From positions 1-64,000 of the forward strand of contig DF240748.1 in NCBI GenBank assembly GCA_000507305.1: a stretch of 64,000 nucleotides of DNA, read 5' to 3'. The notes under the pieces are model-generated. The model was not told where the DNA came from. It ran no database searches and saw only the letters and a program-made list of their open reading frames with translations. This DNA is from Breviolum minutum Mf 1.05b.01. Its lineage: Eukaryota > Sar > Dinophyceae > Suessiales > Symbiodiniaceae. The position numbers and the translations under genes are program-made. Of the stretch, positions 24,109 through 36,540 are shown piece by piece. Position 1 is the stretch's first letter. Every line of letters begins with the position of its first letter.

Positions 24109-27100
24109 TGCATCAGGATGACATGGACGAAAGCGAAGAGTCAGAGCAGGACACCTTTAGACTCTCTAAAGAATTCAAAGTACCAGAGCGCTGAGCGCTA
24201 CTTGGGACTACAGTGACAGTTGCGAGTCTTGCATGCCAAACTGAAGCACTTCCAAACATCGTTGCATGTTTGCGTTTCCGTATTGAATCGGATGCGAAAG
24301 CAATATCTTAAAATGGATCTGAAGGATACTGAAGGATACGGTGTTACATGGTGTTACAATGTGTTACTCTACGATACTGAATACTGAATTGACTGAACTG
24401 ACAACGGAGACGTGATACTTCAACTCCGTGCTTCTGGTCAGGAGTCTGATGCGGCCGCAGACCCTGCCAAGATTCTCAATGCAGGCGAAGTCACGTCATT
24501 TAGTGGCACAAACTGGTGCAACTCTTGTGGTGTCAAAAGCTTGCACGTCTTGCCAGGAGCAAGTCCCGAGGATTACGAGGAAGAAGAGGAGGAGGAGGAG
24601 CAGGCCATACATGCAATGCATCAAGGATCAATGTTTAAGGCAAAGCTAGAGCTACCCAGACTGGTTTGTCTAGGAAGACGACATGGAGGTGGAGCTTGAT
24701 CAAGATGCCTGGAGCTAAGTTGCTATTTTTGTTTTGGCCTGTCAGCAATCAATGCGCACCATGCGAGAACTCCAAGGTCGAGAAGGAAGAAGCAGCAAAG
24801 GCTGCCGCAGTGGTTACAACAAGGTGCTTGAATTCAATCAGCTAGGCATGACACTTGGCATGCTTGTAGTTCATGGATGTTGACGTTGTTCTGTCCTTGG
24901 TGGTCCGTGCACATTCTGTGGTCAAGTGCTGTGCTCGCAGAACTGTTCGAATGGCACTGGCAATCTGACTACAGAAAGGACATTATGATATTATACATGT
25001 TTTGCTGCGGTCATGCCCCGCAAGTATCGAAAGACTAAATTGTCAAATTGTCATTGTCCAGATTCAGATCCATTGAAAGCTGCCAGGCCCAAGGCCAAGG
25101 CAGCCCTGCTCCAAGAGGGATGCAGTGAGAGTTCCATTGGAGGAAATCCGAAAGTTCCGAAAACGATTTTCTTTTTGCATCAAAAAAATGTAGTCTTTGG
25201 CGTATGGCTAAATGAGAGTCTCATTGAGGCTCCTCCAGAAGTGACATCGCCGATCAGCACAGCCAAGGTTGATGGCGTGGGTCAAGTGGTCAAATTGGTC
25301 TACTTTCCGTGAAGTTGATGAAATGAGTCTAATGAGTCATGAGATTAGAAAGAACGTTCTAGGTCGGAGCAAGCCAGCCATATAGACCGAGAATCTTACA
25401 TGGCAGTGGAGAATCCTCCATTTTTTAGATGTCATATACCGTAGATGTATTTTTTTTTGAAAACGTTCCATGGCTATAACCGATTACCGGAGGATATCTC
25501 CTGCAAAGTGTTAAACTCTCAAACCTCGTTTGCACTTCCAAAAGTCTTCACGCTAATTCATACTATTATCATCTATGATTATCTACGTTCTATCATCTAT
25601 TATCCCCTTCCAATCTGTTCTACAAATCACAACCCCACCTGTGGCTGAGCGGAGGTTAGTAGGTAGTACATGCGATTCATTTTAAATGCCGTCAATCTCC
25701 TGATTCCAAGAATGTTCAGGCAACATGGGGCTGCCATTTGATAGAAAATTGTATACGATTGGACAGCGAAGGTAAAGGTTGTCATTTTACAGAATCAATT
25801 CCAGTACCCTTCCCTTGGTCAATTTTCGCTTTGATAAACATCTCATTAATTTTATAGAGAACTGAGTCGTCCAAGAGTGGGGTATCAGTTGCCCATTTCA
25901 TACGGGCCTTGGAGGTACACGGCCCCACTTTGAGAGTACAGGCCCAGATTATCAGATCCCAACCAATCTCAATCATAAGTCCTTCATGAATTCAAAGAGG
26001 CATCACATCATATTTTAATATAAATATTTTGTTTATTATCACATATTATCACTATGTTCATTTTATGTTCATACTTGGTTTGACACCTGCTCCAGGCCAC
26101 ACGGCCGAAGCCTGCACCTGCTCCACCTCCACTTCATCGTCGACCCCGGGAGGCCTCATTGAAAGAAGCATTCCCAAATTTGAAAGCAATGAATGTATGA
26201 TAAATGCTGAACTTTTCGATTTCGATTTTCCTTTGCCTGTGAGTTGAAGTGAAAGTGAAATCTTGAAATCACCCAACCTTTTGGCAAAACATCTGCAAGA
26301 TCAGATGACAGAACTTGGCACACCTTGCATAGGAAAATTTGAATTTTGCAGCCGTATTTGAGATGGCCTTTTGGTGCTTGCTGAGCTCTGACGTTTCATT
26401 TACTGTATATAGCCAGAAACACACCAATTAGCACCCCCGATGATCCAAAGTCGAGAATGGACGATTCATGGCGTTGCAGGCAAAGGGGCAAGAGCCGCAG
26501 GCGTGTTTTTGCACATAGCTTTTTACACAGCATTATTTTGTCCAAAAGATTCTGGGCGTGCGTCACTGGGAGGATGGAAAGCGCGAGGCCGCCAGGGATT
26601 TTGTGAGGGTGGAGGGATCAGCATGTTCGGATTTAGATTTGTCAAAACATTCAAAACAGCTACTGTACATCTCCATTGTTTGGCTTCTGACCATTCTTTG
26701 GGGAACCAGGGTAGTGCTTTGCTGTCAACTCCACTTAGTTTGTTGAAGCTGAGAGATGGCTGCAGAGAGTCTATGAGCGCATGTGGATGAGAAGACGTAG
26801 TCATGTTGTGGAGCTGTTTGAAACTGTTCAATGCATTTTGACTGAATTTGAGTCTTTGCAATCTCGTGTCTTGGTCACCATCTTCGACAGGAAAATGCGC
26901 CGGAGGAGGCCGGGACCTTCAAAAGGTATTCCTCCGGTCTGTTCAGAATCAGAATCAACATAGCAATGTTGATAAGGATGAGGACTTCAATGACGAGGAG
27001 ATGATGGCCGCCTTTGCTGCTAGGCTGCAGGCGTGGACTCCTGCGTATGTGAGGGGGAAAAAGCTTACACGCACTATGTGCACGTCTGTGTCAATAGCTT

Positions 27101-27180
27101 GCCTGTTTTCTTTGACAAGAGCTGCTTGACCGAAAGGAGCCTTCAGCTCACACGGACGAACCTGGAGAAGGCCGCCTCTG
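24109..27180 (+). CDS. Exon cluster for an acidic Ala/Lys/Pro-rich protein
   Basis: Short exon-like segments after AG|G acceptors encode DDMDESEESEQ (from about 24111), ESDAAADP (about 24440), DYEEEEEEEEQ (about 24571), VEKEEAAK (about 24777), AKAALLQE (about 25100), APPEVTSPISTAK (about 25230), ATRPKPAPAPPPLHRRPRE (about 26096), ENAPEEAGTFKR (about 26890), DEDFNDEEMMAAFAARLQ (about 26979) and ELLDRKEPSAHTDEPGEG (from about 27120). Most fit phase 0. Acidic tracts followed by Lys/Ala/Pro tracts are typical of nuclear chaperone-like proteins, but no core domain was identified. The order may mix more than one gene. Confidence 0.3.
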
Positions 27181-28356
27181 ATCCTTCCTGTTTACAGCAG
27201 AATGTTGAGTATTAGATTCTTAGGTGGAATGGACTTACACTGGACTTCCGCACACCAGACACAGTCAGAATACAGACCACACAGGAACTCGTGTCATTAC
27301 ACTTCACCCGTGTGGTTTCACAGACGGTCCAGGTAGCCCGACAGCGCAGGCTTCACACACAGCTTGGCAGCGTCATGAAATCTGAAGTTGCTTCTAACAG
27401 ACACGCAATTCTGCGGCCTCAAACTTTGACATTCGGCAGGATGAGCCTGGCCCAGCAAACATCGCGACCAGGGCGAAGGCAAGTCTTTGCTTGACTGCTT
27501 GACATCTAGTCAGAAGGCAGTTTATTTGCTGGTGTGTACCAGTGGGCATAGGGGCAGAAGGTGAGAAAGCAAGAGATTGCTGTGGCTTTTTGTGCAGCTG
27601 CCGCTTTGTGCAACAACGTGCTTTATGACTTGTTGAGTGTGCTGTTGATGCTGTTTAGTGCATTCAGTTTATCATATCGTTGGTGGCGGTTGCGGCGGGG
27701 TGGTGGTGGTGATGGTGGTTGCCGTTGTCGTGTTTGGCCTGCAGTGGATTGGTGGGTGGGCTGGGTTGAGTGGATTGACTGCTTGGACGTTTCTGTGGGT
27801 TGTTTTAATGTGTTGTGTTGTGTTCTTGGTCTTTCTTACTAGTTGTTCTCTTTGTTCGCTGTTTGCCCGTTCTGTTCCGATTGCTGGTTTGCCGACTTGC
27901 TGGTTGGCCGGTGGTTTAATTGCTTGCTGGCTGGCTGGGTGTTGTGTTGGGCGATTGGTTGGAGCCACGCATGCAACACCAGACCATGCCCCATAATTGC
28001 ACAAATTTCACCCAGCCACGAAACACTGTGCCACATCCCAAGCAGGAGTGAGGCCGACAGAATCCGATTACAGTGCTGGTTCGTAATTTGCAAGCGCCAA
28101 GATCTCGTATGACAGGCAATGCAAGAAACTGGACTATACAGAGCCCACTGAGCCCACTAAAATCTTGTGTTTAAAAGCCCGCCAGATACTCAAGGCAACT
28201 GTTCTTGTCTGACAGTTGCGACTGGTGGGGCCCCTCTTCATGGTGGCCATACTTGGGAGGGATGCCCTGAGTTTGGGATATTCAGGCATGCCACGATCAG
28301 TGGAGGTAGTACGCAGACATGCTTTGAAGATGTTTCTTTGCGCCCCAATTTGAAAG
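27181..28356. other. No confident gene
   Basis: A GT- and TGG-rich stretch at 27650-27960 keeps several frames open by composition only. One exon-like segment near 28219-28290 could not be placed. Confidence 0.5.
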
Positions 28357-31300
28357 GCCAAGCCGAAGCCAAAGGCGTGGGGAGCTCCGCCGCCCTTGTC
28401 AGGCAAGAAAAAAGATGCGCCTAAGATGCAAGAAGGACATGAAATGAAATAAGAATTGAAATGAGATCAAGATTGCTACGATTATGTACGTATGCACGTT
28501 GCATCTTGGTGCTAAAGTCTTGGCAGCTCCCAGGCCGATCGACCGCCAGATGCCGAGGGAGATGATGCTTCGGTGAAGGCAGAGGCAGTTCACGAATCAT
28601 CAGTTTCAAAAGGAGTGCAGATTCACTTCGCCTTTGCAAACTTCGGTTTGTGCAGGAGGTGCCTGAAAAGGATCAACCGCCTCCGCCCTTTTTTGCGTCC
28701 TTGGCCAGTGTTGGTTCTAATGGCTTTGGTCTGATGGTACCTGCACTTCAAATAACATTGCTCAGCTTTGACAGACCTGGAAAACAGATTGCTGAAGCTT
28801 CTGACATTTCGCCAGGATCAATGGCTTGCAAGCCTGAAATTCATAGCAGGTTGGAATGATCAAAAGAAATACGAAGCTGATCAGGCAGGCTGTCAACACA
28901 AGAGATGTTGAAAGGATTCTTGGTCATGAACTTCTTTTGTCAGACTTGATCCAAATCCTCTTCTACCATGCGTCGCCAGGTGGAGGAGTCCTTTAGCCAG
29001 TATCTTGCGACTGAGGACACAAGTGAAACGGGTCTTTCATATTTCCATTTCACCAGACGTGCCACACAAGTGCCACTGCCAAGGGGACAAAGGGACAAGA
29101 GGTGCATGTTCTTGTCGTGACTTCAACTCAACACGAAATAGTTTCAATCGACTTCCAGTGAGAACTATTTGCCAAGAGCATGATAGGACATTGTCAGCAA
29201 GCACACGGTCAAGCAGCTTTGTAGAACTATTGCCTGAGACCCAGACTCGAACTCTCGTTAACAGTAAGACAAACGTTGCTTGCAGTCCTGGGTCACTTGC
29301 TTTTCCCTGGGTGGCTCTCTTGTGGGTGGTCTCTTGGGATTCTGGGGGTTAAACTTCAAAAACTGTGTATCGATTCGCGAAGGATAAGTTTCTGCTGTTG
29401 GAACACTAAGCAAACCAATTCTTGAAAAGCACGTTTTCATTGGTCCAAACTTCCAAACATTTGATTCCTATGAGCAGTCTCTGGCCTTAACCAGGTGAAC
29501 AAAGACTTGACACTGTCCGATCAATATTCAGAAAACAGATACATTCCGATATGGAAGGAAGCAATAAAATAGTATGACATATGACATATGCTCATATGAC
29601 ATATGATATATGGTGTGTGTAATATATGCTGGTATAGGATGTACGTCATTACGTCATATATGATATTTGATATATGATACAGTGACAGGTCATATTTGAT
29701 ATATTCATATGATATAGATATATGACATATGATATATCATATATGAATATATACATATATATGATATATGATACAATATAATATACTCTAGAAGATATAT
29801 GATGCGTTCAACAGGGTTCGTGGATAAAACGTGAGGGGACGTTTGATAGGAGTTCCGTAATTGTTTGATCTCTGTTCGTCCTTTTGCTTAGAGGCGTTGA
29901 AAGTCGTTCTCAGGTCGGGGACAGTTTTTGATCCCAGTGTCAAAGTTTCCTGCTTCCGGCTAAAACCACATCTTGCACCCTGATAGACAGGGCAAACAAA
30001 GATATAATAATCACCTCTTTGATCATCATGGTATCACACTTTCAAGTTGTTTGAGACGCATCTGCATATCATGACCTTTAGGCTCGTCAAGCATCCGGGT
30101 CAGTATGGCATTTTCTGCATTTGCTTCAGGTTCCTTTGTTGTCGGACCTCGAAAGAGTCGACAGCATGGTTGTTGCCAACCTGCGCAAGGAGGCTGACCC
30201 GGATACTGTAAATGCTTGGCCCTGTTCGGCTGCGCAAAATCATGCACTTTATTACGTATACTGCCAAGTAGGCTGGCTATGATATTTTTCGAAATCCCTT
30301 AAGAGAAAAGCTCGATGAAGTCACTCCACCCCCATTTTTGCTCAGTTATGATCAGCTTGTTTGAAGGTGCTGAGGACGCTGAAAATAGTGCAGGCCAGAT
30401 CAGCCAAGTTCAAAAAAGCCAGAAAGCAGTGAAGTCAGATTGCTGGGTCGAGTTCCTTTCAACAGTTTCCAGATTTCTTGCAGACTCCAAATATGGTAAT
30501 TTTTGCTCTAGGTTTGCATTTTGCGCATTGTCACCTTCGAGCTGCTGAGAGAGCACTCAGCAAAGGCAGAGAAATGACTCAAAAATTGCAGATTTTGTGA
30601 AAATTTAGATTTTGTGTGTACCCTGCGCTCTTTGCCAAGCCTGTGTATACTCTTGCCGTCGCTTTCGTGCTAAGCGCGCAATGTTTTACTACGGCTTGGA
30701 AGGCAGAGTGACGAATAGTGATGAGAATGATGAGACTTCTTTTCGAATAAGACGATTCAGAGCTCACTTCCTGCGAACTTCATTTGCGATCAGGGATCCC
30801 AGTTGAGGGCTAGGATGACCATCACAAACACAGAGATTTTTGCATATTTGCTTGTCAGGTAGTGAAGAAGGGCAAGGGTAAGAAGCAGGCAGGACTCGTT
30901 TTTTTGGCTGATTCTCTCAGGGATTTCAATCTATAATAGACTGTAACATATACTTTCCTTAAGTCTTTTCTTGATGGTGTGAGTGCAATTCCAGGCGGCA
31001 TCAGAGATTCCACCAGAAGGAGCCACTTATTTGGCCAGTGACATTACTTCCCTGGCAAAGGCCGGAGCAAATCCAGTAGTTTGCTAGTTTTGCTCAATGT
31101 TTCATATTCACTGGCTTGGTTTGATTGACGCTTTCCTTTTCATTTGCCGAGTCTTGTTGCGAGGTGATCCAGCACTTCCGCTTTGACCAGACCTTCACCA
31201 AGGGTGTGTGTGGAGCTCAGGACGTCGTAGTTTTGGTACCCGATTCGGACACATCTTCGAAGAAGTTCCAGCACAACGGATTCAAGAAGAACAAGACAAT

Positions 31301-31890
31301 TCGACCCCAAGACAGGATCCTGCAACAAGACTCGCACTCTTACCTGAGATCTGTTGCAACCAGGCACCAGCTCATCGTTTCCATCAGAAGACAAAAAGCA
31401 GAGAAGCCCGAGAAGTCCAAATCAGATAGAGGCCTGCAGCTTTGTAAGTATATAGAGTTTTAATCGGATCTTCCCAAGATTTGTTCAGGCAAAGCTCCAG
31501 TAGGAAGATGGGAGTTTGGTTTTGCAATCAGGTCTTGCATCGCGGAAGCGTCAGGGTGCAGCTACAGGCACCTTATCTTTTAGATAGGAAATGTGTGCTC
31601 AGTTCAGTTTTTCAAAAAATCTTCAAAGAAGGGGTCTGTGTTATTTCATCATTTGTGTTGTTTGGGTCATCGTGAATGCCCAACAGCAACAGCAACAAAA
31701 ACACCCTTTTTTTAAAGCAGATAGGCAGATCCGATTTTTCACCTGCACAGGTGACGAAGAAATCGTGCAAGAGGCAGAAGAGGCAGAAGTTGAAGAGGCA
31801 GAAGAGCCAGAAGAGGCAGAAGAGGCAGAAGAGGCAGCAGAAGCCGCGCAGCTTTCCGAAAACAACGAGGATCAGGAGATCAGACGCTGA
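28357..31890 (+). CDS. Lys/Pro-rich protein with acidic C-terminal tail, unidentified
   Basis: Two in-phase exon chains on the same strand probably form one gene. Chain one is 28357-28413 (AKPKPKAWGAPPPLSGKKK, GA donor), 28534-28584 (ADRPPDAEGDDASVKAE, GC donor) and from 28656 (EVPEKDQPPPPFF). Exon 28915-28979 (ILGHELLLSDLIQILFYH) lies between the chains. Chain two is 30130-30207 (VPLLSDLERVDSMVVANL), 30367-30417 (VLRTLKIVQARSAKFKK), 30859-30888 (VVKKGKGKKQ), 30995-31075 (AASEIPPEGATYLASDIT), 31164-31443 (93 codons, starting VIQHFRFDQTFTKG) and 31751-31890. The last exon encodes an acidic EEAEEAEE-type tail ending at TGA 31888-31890. The same DNA can be read as a Lys/Arg-rich tail in another frame, but splice phase supports the acidic one. 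I do not recognise the family. Confidence 0.45.
29560..29800. repeat. AT-rich palindromic CATATG/GATATA repeat
   Basis: Repeated CATATGACATATG and ATATGATATAT motifs, many self-complementary. The tract lies between exons of the preceding gene model, so it is probably intronic. Confidence 0.85.
31776..31845 (+). repeat. GAAGAGGCA 9-bp coding repeat
   Basis: Tandem GAAGAGGCA-type units within the last exon of the preceding gene, encoding Glu-Glu-Ala repeats. Confidence 0.85.
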
Positions 31891-32360
31891 TGCTCTTGAG
31901 ACAGATGCCATTTCTAAGAGAATCCAGTAGCAGTCACCATTCCACTTGGATAGTTGTCCATGAACCAGCGAAAGTAAACTTCAGCACCTCACGAATCCAG
32001 ACAACAAAATGCAGCTAGTTGCCTGACTGGTGCAAGAAACAGCCGAAATGCAACACCTCAAACACCTGGTTAGTGGCGGTCCTTTAGCTTTTTTGTGCCT
32101 CAGGAACAAAGCTATTCTGGTTGGGCCTAAAAGACAGCTTCAGCTATCTAGGTTAGGCTTAGGCTTTGGTTTCCTTCACATCCCCGGCGAGAAGAGTTAG
32201 TCCCCACGATGATATATACTTGCGTCTTTCTTGAAAGCTCTGATTTTGCGATTTGAGAGTCGGCACCATGTTTGTTTCCTTTCATAGCAGCTAATCTTCT
32301 CTTCACAAAAGAAACTATCCACCTTCACAACGTGCTGCAAAGCTTGTGGAAGCGCTACAG

Positions 32361-32435
32361 GTAGAAGACCACAACGAATCTCGCAAAACTGTTGAACGTT
32401 GCTTTCTGGCGCTCATCCAAGCAAACACATCTCTG
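32361..32435 (+). CDS. Isolated exon candidate
   Basis: A 75-bp open segment between CAG|G and a GT donor encodes 25 residues beginning VEDHNESRKTVERCF. Composition looks coding, but it was not joined to a gene. It may be an upstream exon of the SET-domain gene or part of a small separate gene. Confidence 0.35.
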
Positions 32436-32811
32436 GTAAAGCATTTCACAAAGGCTTACCAGCACCCGAAAGCCCCCAAGCAATCCAGGCTCATCAGTTA
32501 GTTCTTTGTTTCATGCGGAACTCAAGTGGGAGGTAAAGTGCTAAAGAACAATTCATTGGTTTCTTTGTGGATTTTGCAGATGCACTGGACAGTTTTGCGC
32601 AGTCACTAAAGATGAAACAGATCAGCATTTGTTTGCATGTGCAAAAAAATATTTGCAAGGAGCAGCCAATGCAGGACGAGATTGATGAGGCTGAAGATCA
32701 GTTTGCTGCTGAGATTTGCTGGTTTTGCAGTTTGAACCTTTTCGAGCTCTTTTGGAAAGTTGCAATATACAAGTATCCTCCGCACCCTTTTGCTCGCAGG
32801 TGGAGCATACT

Positions 32812-32866
32812 TGCTTGAATGGGAAAATAGGAACTGTACCTGCTTGAATGGGAACATAGGAACCGT
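32812..32866. repeat. 29-bp tandem duplication
   Basis: TGCTTGAATGGGAA(A/C)ATAGG is present twice in tandem, with minor differences. Confidence 0.85.
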
Positions 32867-33295
32867 CTAGAATCCATAGCAATCCCTTGTGTCACTTGCA
32901 CTGCAAATATCATTTCTTTCCAGTATATTCGCCTTGAGCCCATGGAATGGATGTCCGTTTATTGCAGGAGGCATCGGGAACGTTGGGGGGTTGACCATTG
33001 AAATCAGTGACTTGCATTGAGCCAGAGTTTCTGCGGCAACTTTTGAGTGAGGGGCGAAATTTGCCTTCCCCTTTGTGTCAGCTCCAGTTGGCTCCAGGCG
33101 CTTCTTCTGCAATTGCAACAGCCGCCTTTGCGACTGCCAGATTGCGAGCTCTTAGGACCAAAGGTGTCCTGTCCGTACCCAGACAGCAGAAAGAGATGTA
33201 TTCCTTCTTGCCTCCAAACAGGAAATCATGCAACTGATTTTGCAATCTGTCCCATTTGTAGTCTTGACAAAAAGAATCCCCTCCTGGACTCACAG

Positions 33296-33373
33296 TGGCA
33301 CTTACTCAAGAACCTTTGAAGGATGACAATCATGGCACTTACTCAAGAACCTTTGAAGGCACCATGACAATCA
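33296..33373. repeat. 37-bp tandem duplication
   Basis: Two adjacent copies of a unit beginning TGGCACTTACTCAAGAACCT. The second has a short insertion (CACC) before ATGACAATCAT. Confidence 0.9.
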
Positions 33374-33624
33374 TCACTACCTTTTGACATGTTTCCGATT
33401 CATTGTTCCATCTCTCATCTCTCCGGTCCTTGACGGTGCACACACTCTGTTCGATTCCTTGTCAGAGCCCTTGCGTTGGTCCTACATCACTGTGCACTTC
33501 CGACATACTTTGACAAGGGGCAACTGTTTGAAATATAATATGCTGATATATGACAATTATGACAATTAATTAATTCATCTACGGGAAAGGATGGGTGTGC
33601 CTGCACAAATGCTCAAGTTTCTAG

Positions 33625-36540
33625 GCTTTTGGAAGCTCATGCTGCTGTGAGACCGGCTGTGACTGCTCGAGGGGATCTTTGTGGCTTGGCCCAAATCATG
33701 TTTTCGCTGAGTGCTACGACTTGCAAGCCACCGGTAAAGGTGTTTGTTTTGTTCGTATTTCTTACATGAGCTGAGGCATGGTTGCAATGCGATCCCTGCC
33801 CGCAGATACTTTGTTGCTCCGTGAGGTGGTCCAACTGCGAAGTTCTGAGTTTTTTTCGAAAAAAAACAAAAGAATACTTCGCCTTTCTGCAGGAGCCATT
33901 GGCAGCATCTCGATGTGACCCTGAGGAGTCACTTTTGCGATTCCCTTTGACTATGAACTGCACTGTGCTTGAAGATCAAGCAATTGGGCAATTGGCAGTC
34001 GTTGTCTCAATTTCCCTCTCTTCTCTTTATCTTCTCTCTTTCTCTCTGTCTCTCAAAAGCAAGTGCTCACACAGCAAAAGGCCGAATGACGCACAAAATC
34101 GTATTGTTCAGGGATTCTTCATTTGGATAAGTTCCCTTTGTACACGAAACAACTGTCAGGCTTATGATGTATTGGTTGTGACGATGGGAGTAGTACTGCG
34201 AGTGCTGGGACGCACTTTTGTTTTTTTTACTCCATGTCCATGTCTTCTCAATGTGAACTTGAATTTGGAAGCCGCTTCGGTTGCCACTTTCTCTTTGATG
34301 AACTGACCTCGGAGGACTCTTCTTACAACATGCTGCTGCTTTTGTCAACAACAGCTTGAGCCCTAGCATACCCTAGCAATGCAGGTGCTGCCTTTTGCAT
34401 TGGCGCTGTATGCCCTTATTCTTGCGAGGCCAAGCATTTCGAGTGCTTGAAGACTGCCACCTTTGGGCACCTTGATCCCATGGAGTTAGGCATTGCTTTG
34501 CATATTGTCACTGTAGTATTCATGGGGATCAAAGCAAGTGGTGTTCCTCTTGTGACTCTTGTGGAATTCACCCAACTAGTACCGTAGGACATCTAAGACG
34601 TCAACGCGCAAAGAGGTGAAGAGTCATCAAATCTTGGGCAAACCTTGATTTCATAACAAGTTCACATCACAGTGAAAGGAACAATCAATTAATCAATAAA
34701 CACTTGTCAAATTTCCGTGTTCCATCCTGCCATTTGACACATTCAAGGCTTATGCCTCGAAGACGTTTGCCCAAAGAAGGTGAGGCTCACGCAGCTTGCA
34801 GGCAGAGAGGGACATAAGAGACTGTAAGACCTTTAACGAAGTATCGATCTATATAGTTTTGGACCTTTGCAGTATTCCGATACCTAGATAGAAAAAAAGT
34901 TGCGTCCACGGTTGGCTAGGGGGTTCAGTGTCAGCGGGCGAAGCAGAGGCACTCTTCTTGCAGATAGTGTCGGGGATGAAGGAACTTGTGCATCTTGTCT
35001 GGGAAGCCAAGCCTGCTTCTCAGTGCTTGCTGCTTGCTGTCTAAGGCTTTACTAAGCATTTCAGCATTTCTCATGTGAATTTGACTTTGCCGAGTTTGAA
35101 TGCATCTTTTTATATCTTGTCGCTCCAATTCACATTGATGCAATTCAGCTCATGTGATTTCATGTGATTTCAGATTGTTCCTGAATTCGAAGTAGGTCCG
35201 TTGAGCGTTCGACGGAAGCACTTTGTGCCGCCTTTGAAGGCCTTAGCCAGGACAAGTCTTTTTCAGTGATGGAAAGTGGCAGAGAGAAGGAACCATTTGC
35301 GAGCATTTTGATCTTGCAGTCGTGCAAGAGCGTACGTGGCTGAGGAGGATGGGAGAGAAATTGCCACAACCATCACTTCTTTTGGCTTGCAGCAAGAAGA
35401 CCTGGGAAAGGCAGCGACTTCGATTTCTTTGCAGAATTTTTGAGAGCTTGAAAAGATCTATAGATTCTACGCTCTGTCCATGCATATACGTAGATATATA
35501 CATAGAGTATTCCCTAGTCTACAGCAGACAGGGAGACATGGGAGCTGGACGACAGACTAAAAACGACAAAATTGGAGGCAGCTGAGGAGCTCATGCGCCT
35601 GACAGTGGTGTTCCTTCTCAACTCCTTCGCATCTTCCGACAACGAAGTTAGGCTTTGGGCTTTGCATGGTGTGCAAGCAAGTCTTGGCAAAAATAGAAAA
35701 CTCTTGCCGCTTCAAGCTTCGGCTCCTTTCTTTTTATCGTCCTTTTAAAAGGTCACTTTGGACCAAACGGGAATGTTTGAAGACGCTGCGGGACCACTGC
35801 GGGATAGTTGTTTTTTTGTTGTCCGGCAGGCTTTGTCGTTTTTGTGCTCTCTTCAACCACTCTTGCAACTCAGCAGCTTTCTGTGAACTCCCACGCTGTT
35901 GGATTTGTAATTGATTATAGAGCAACTCAGATTGCAAGTGTATATTCTGTAGTGTTGCAACATTCACATCCGATTTTTCCGAGGTGATCCTTCTGCTGCA
36001 CCAGAGACAGAGGATGGAAGGGTTGGCATGAGACTCTTGAGGCCGAGCCCCCTGTAGACTATGGACATTTCGATAGATTTTGGGCAGTTGCGACATAGCA
36101 GGCATTCAGAAGAATTGCATACAGTCAATGAGTCAAGCTTTGATTCGCCGCTGGTAGAGGCCTGTTGCGGCTGGCGAGGAGATCACATTTTCCTACGTGC
36201 CTTTGAAACAGGACGGGATTTTTCCGGATTTTTGTGATCTTGGCACGCATTGCTTCGAGAAATACGATGTCTCCATTTCTTTGATTAGTGCTGAAGCTTC
36301 AGAGGACCCTTCTGCATGGCCCGTGGAGAGGCGGCAGGCCTGGTGGCACAGGCTATGCGTCTTGAATGTACCAGAAAAGAAACCCTTCTTAGCTGATAAG
36401 GCGAAGGGCAAACTAGTGCTGACCCAAGGGTTTAGGTGCACCTAAGACTGCTCATCCTGGGTGCTTGTGACACTGGCCAGGAGTTTCTCTCCAAGAGCTT
36501 CGGCTTCCAGTGCAGCTGTCACCGTTGTGTTGAGGAAAGA
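33625..36540 (+). CDS. SMYD-like SET-domain protein (putative lysine methyltransferase)
   Basis: Phased exons are 33625-33722, 33776-33825, from 33893, 34429-34512, 34949-35010, 35196-35250, 35345-35433, 35532-35651, 35830 to about 35886, from 36160 to 36211, and from 36481. The N-terminal SET part reads MVAMRSLPADTLLLRE|EPLA. The core has VFLLNSFASSDNE, then ALFNHSCNSAAF (the NHSC cofactor-site motif), then PVAAGEEITFSYVPL (the GEEI..SY motif). The post-SET segment is FLSKSFGFQCSCHRC with CxCxxC zinc ligands. SMYD proteins have this order, with a MYND finger interrupting the SET domain. KHFEC at about 34432 could be the end of a MYND finger, but the other cysteines were not found. Intron 36212-36480 uses a GA donor and is by chance open in frame. 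The start and the C-terminal part are unresolved. Protein lysine methylation is inferred from the family. Confidence 0.72.

Noticed and set aside
27650-27996. Valine/tryptophan-rich open frames
   Set aside because: They arise from a TGG/GTT-rich stretch. Overlapping frames on both strands are open, and there is no domain or phased neighbour.
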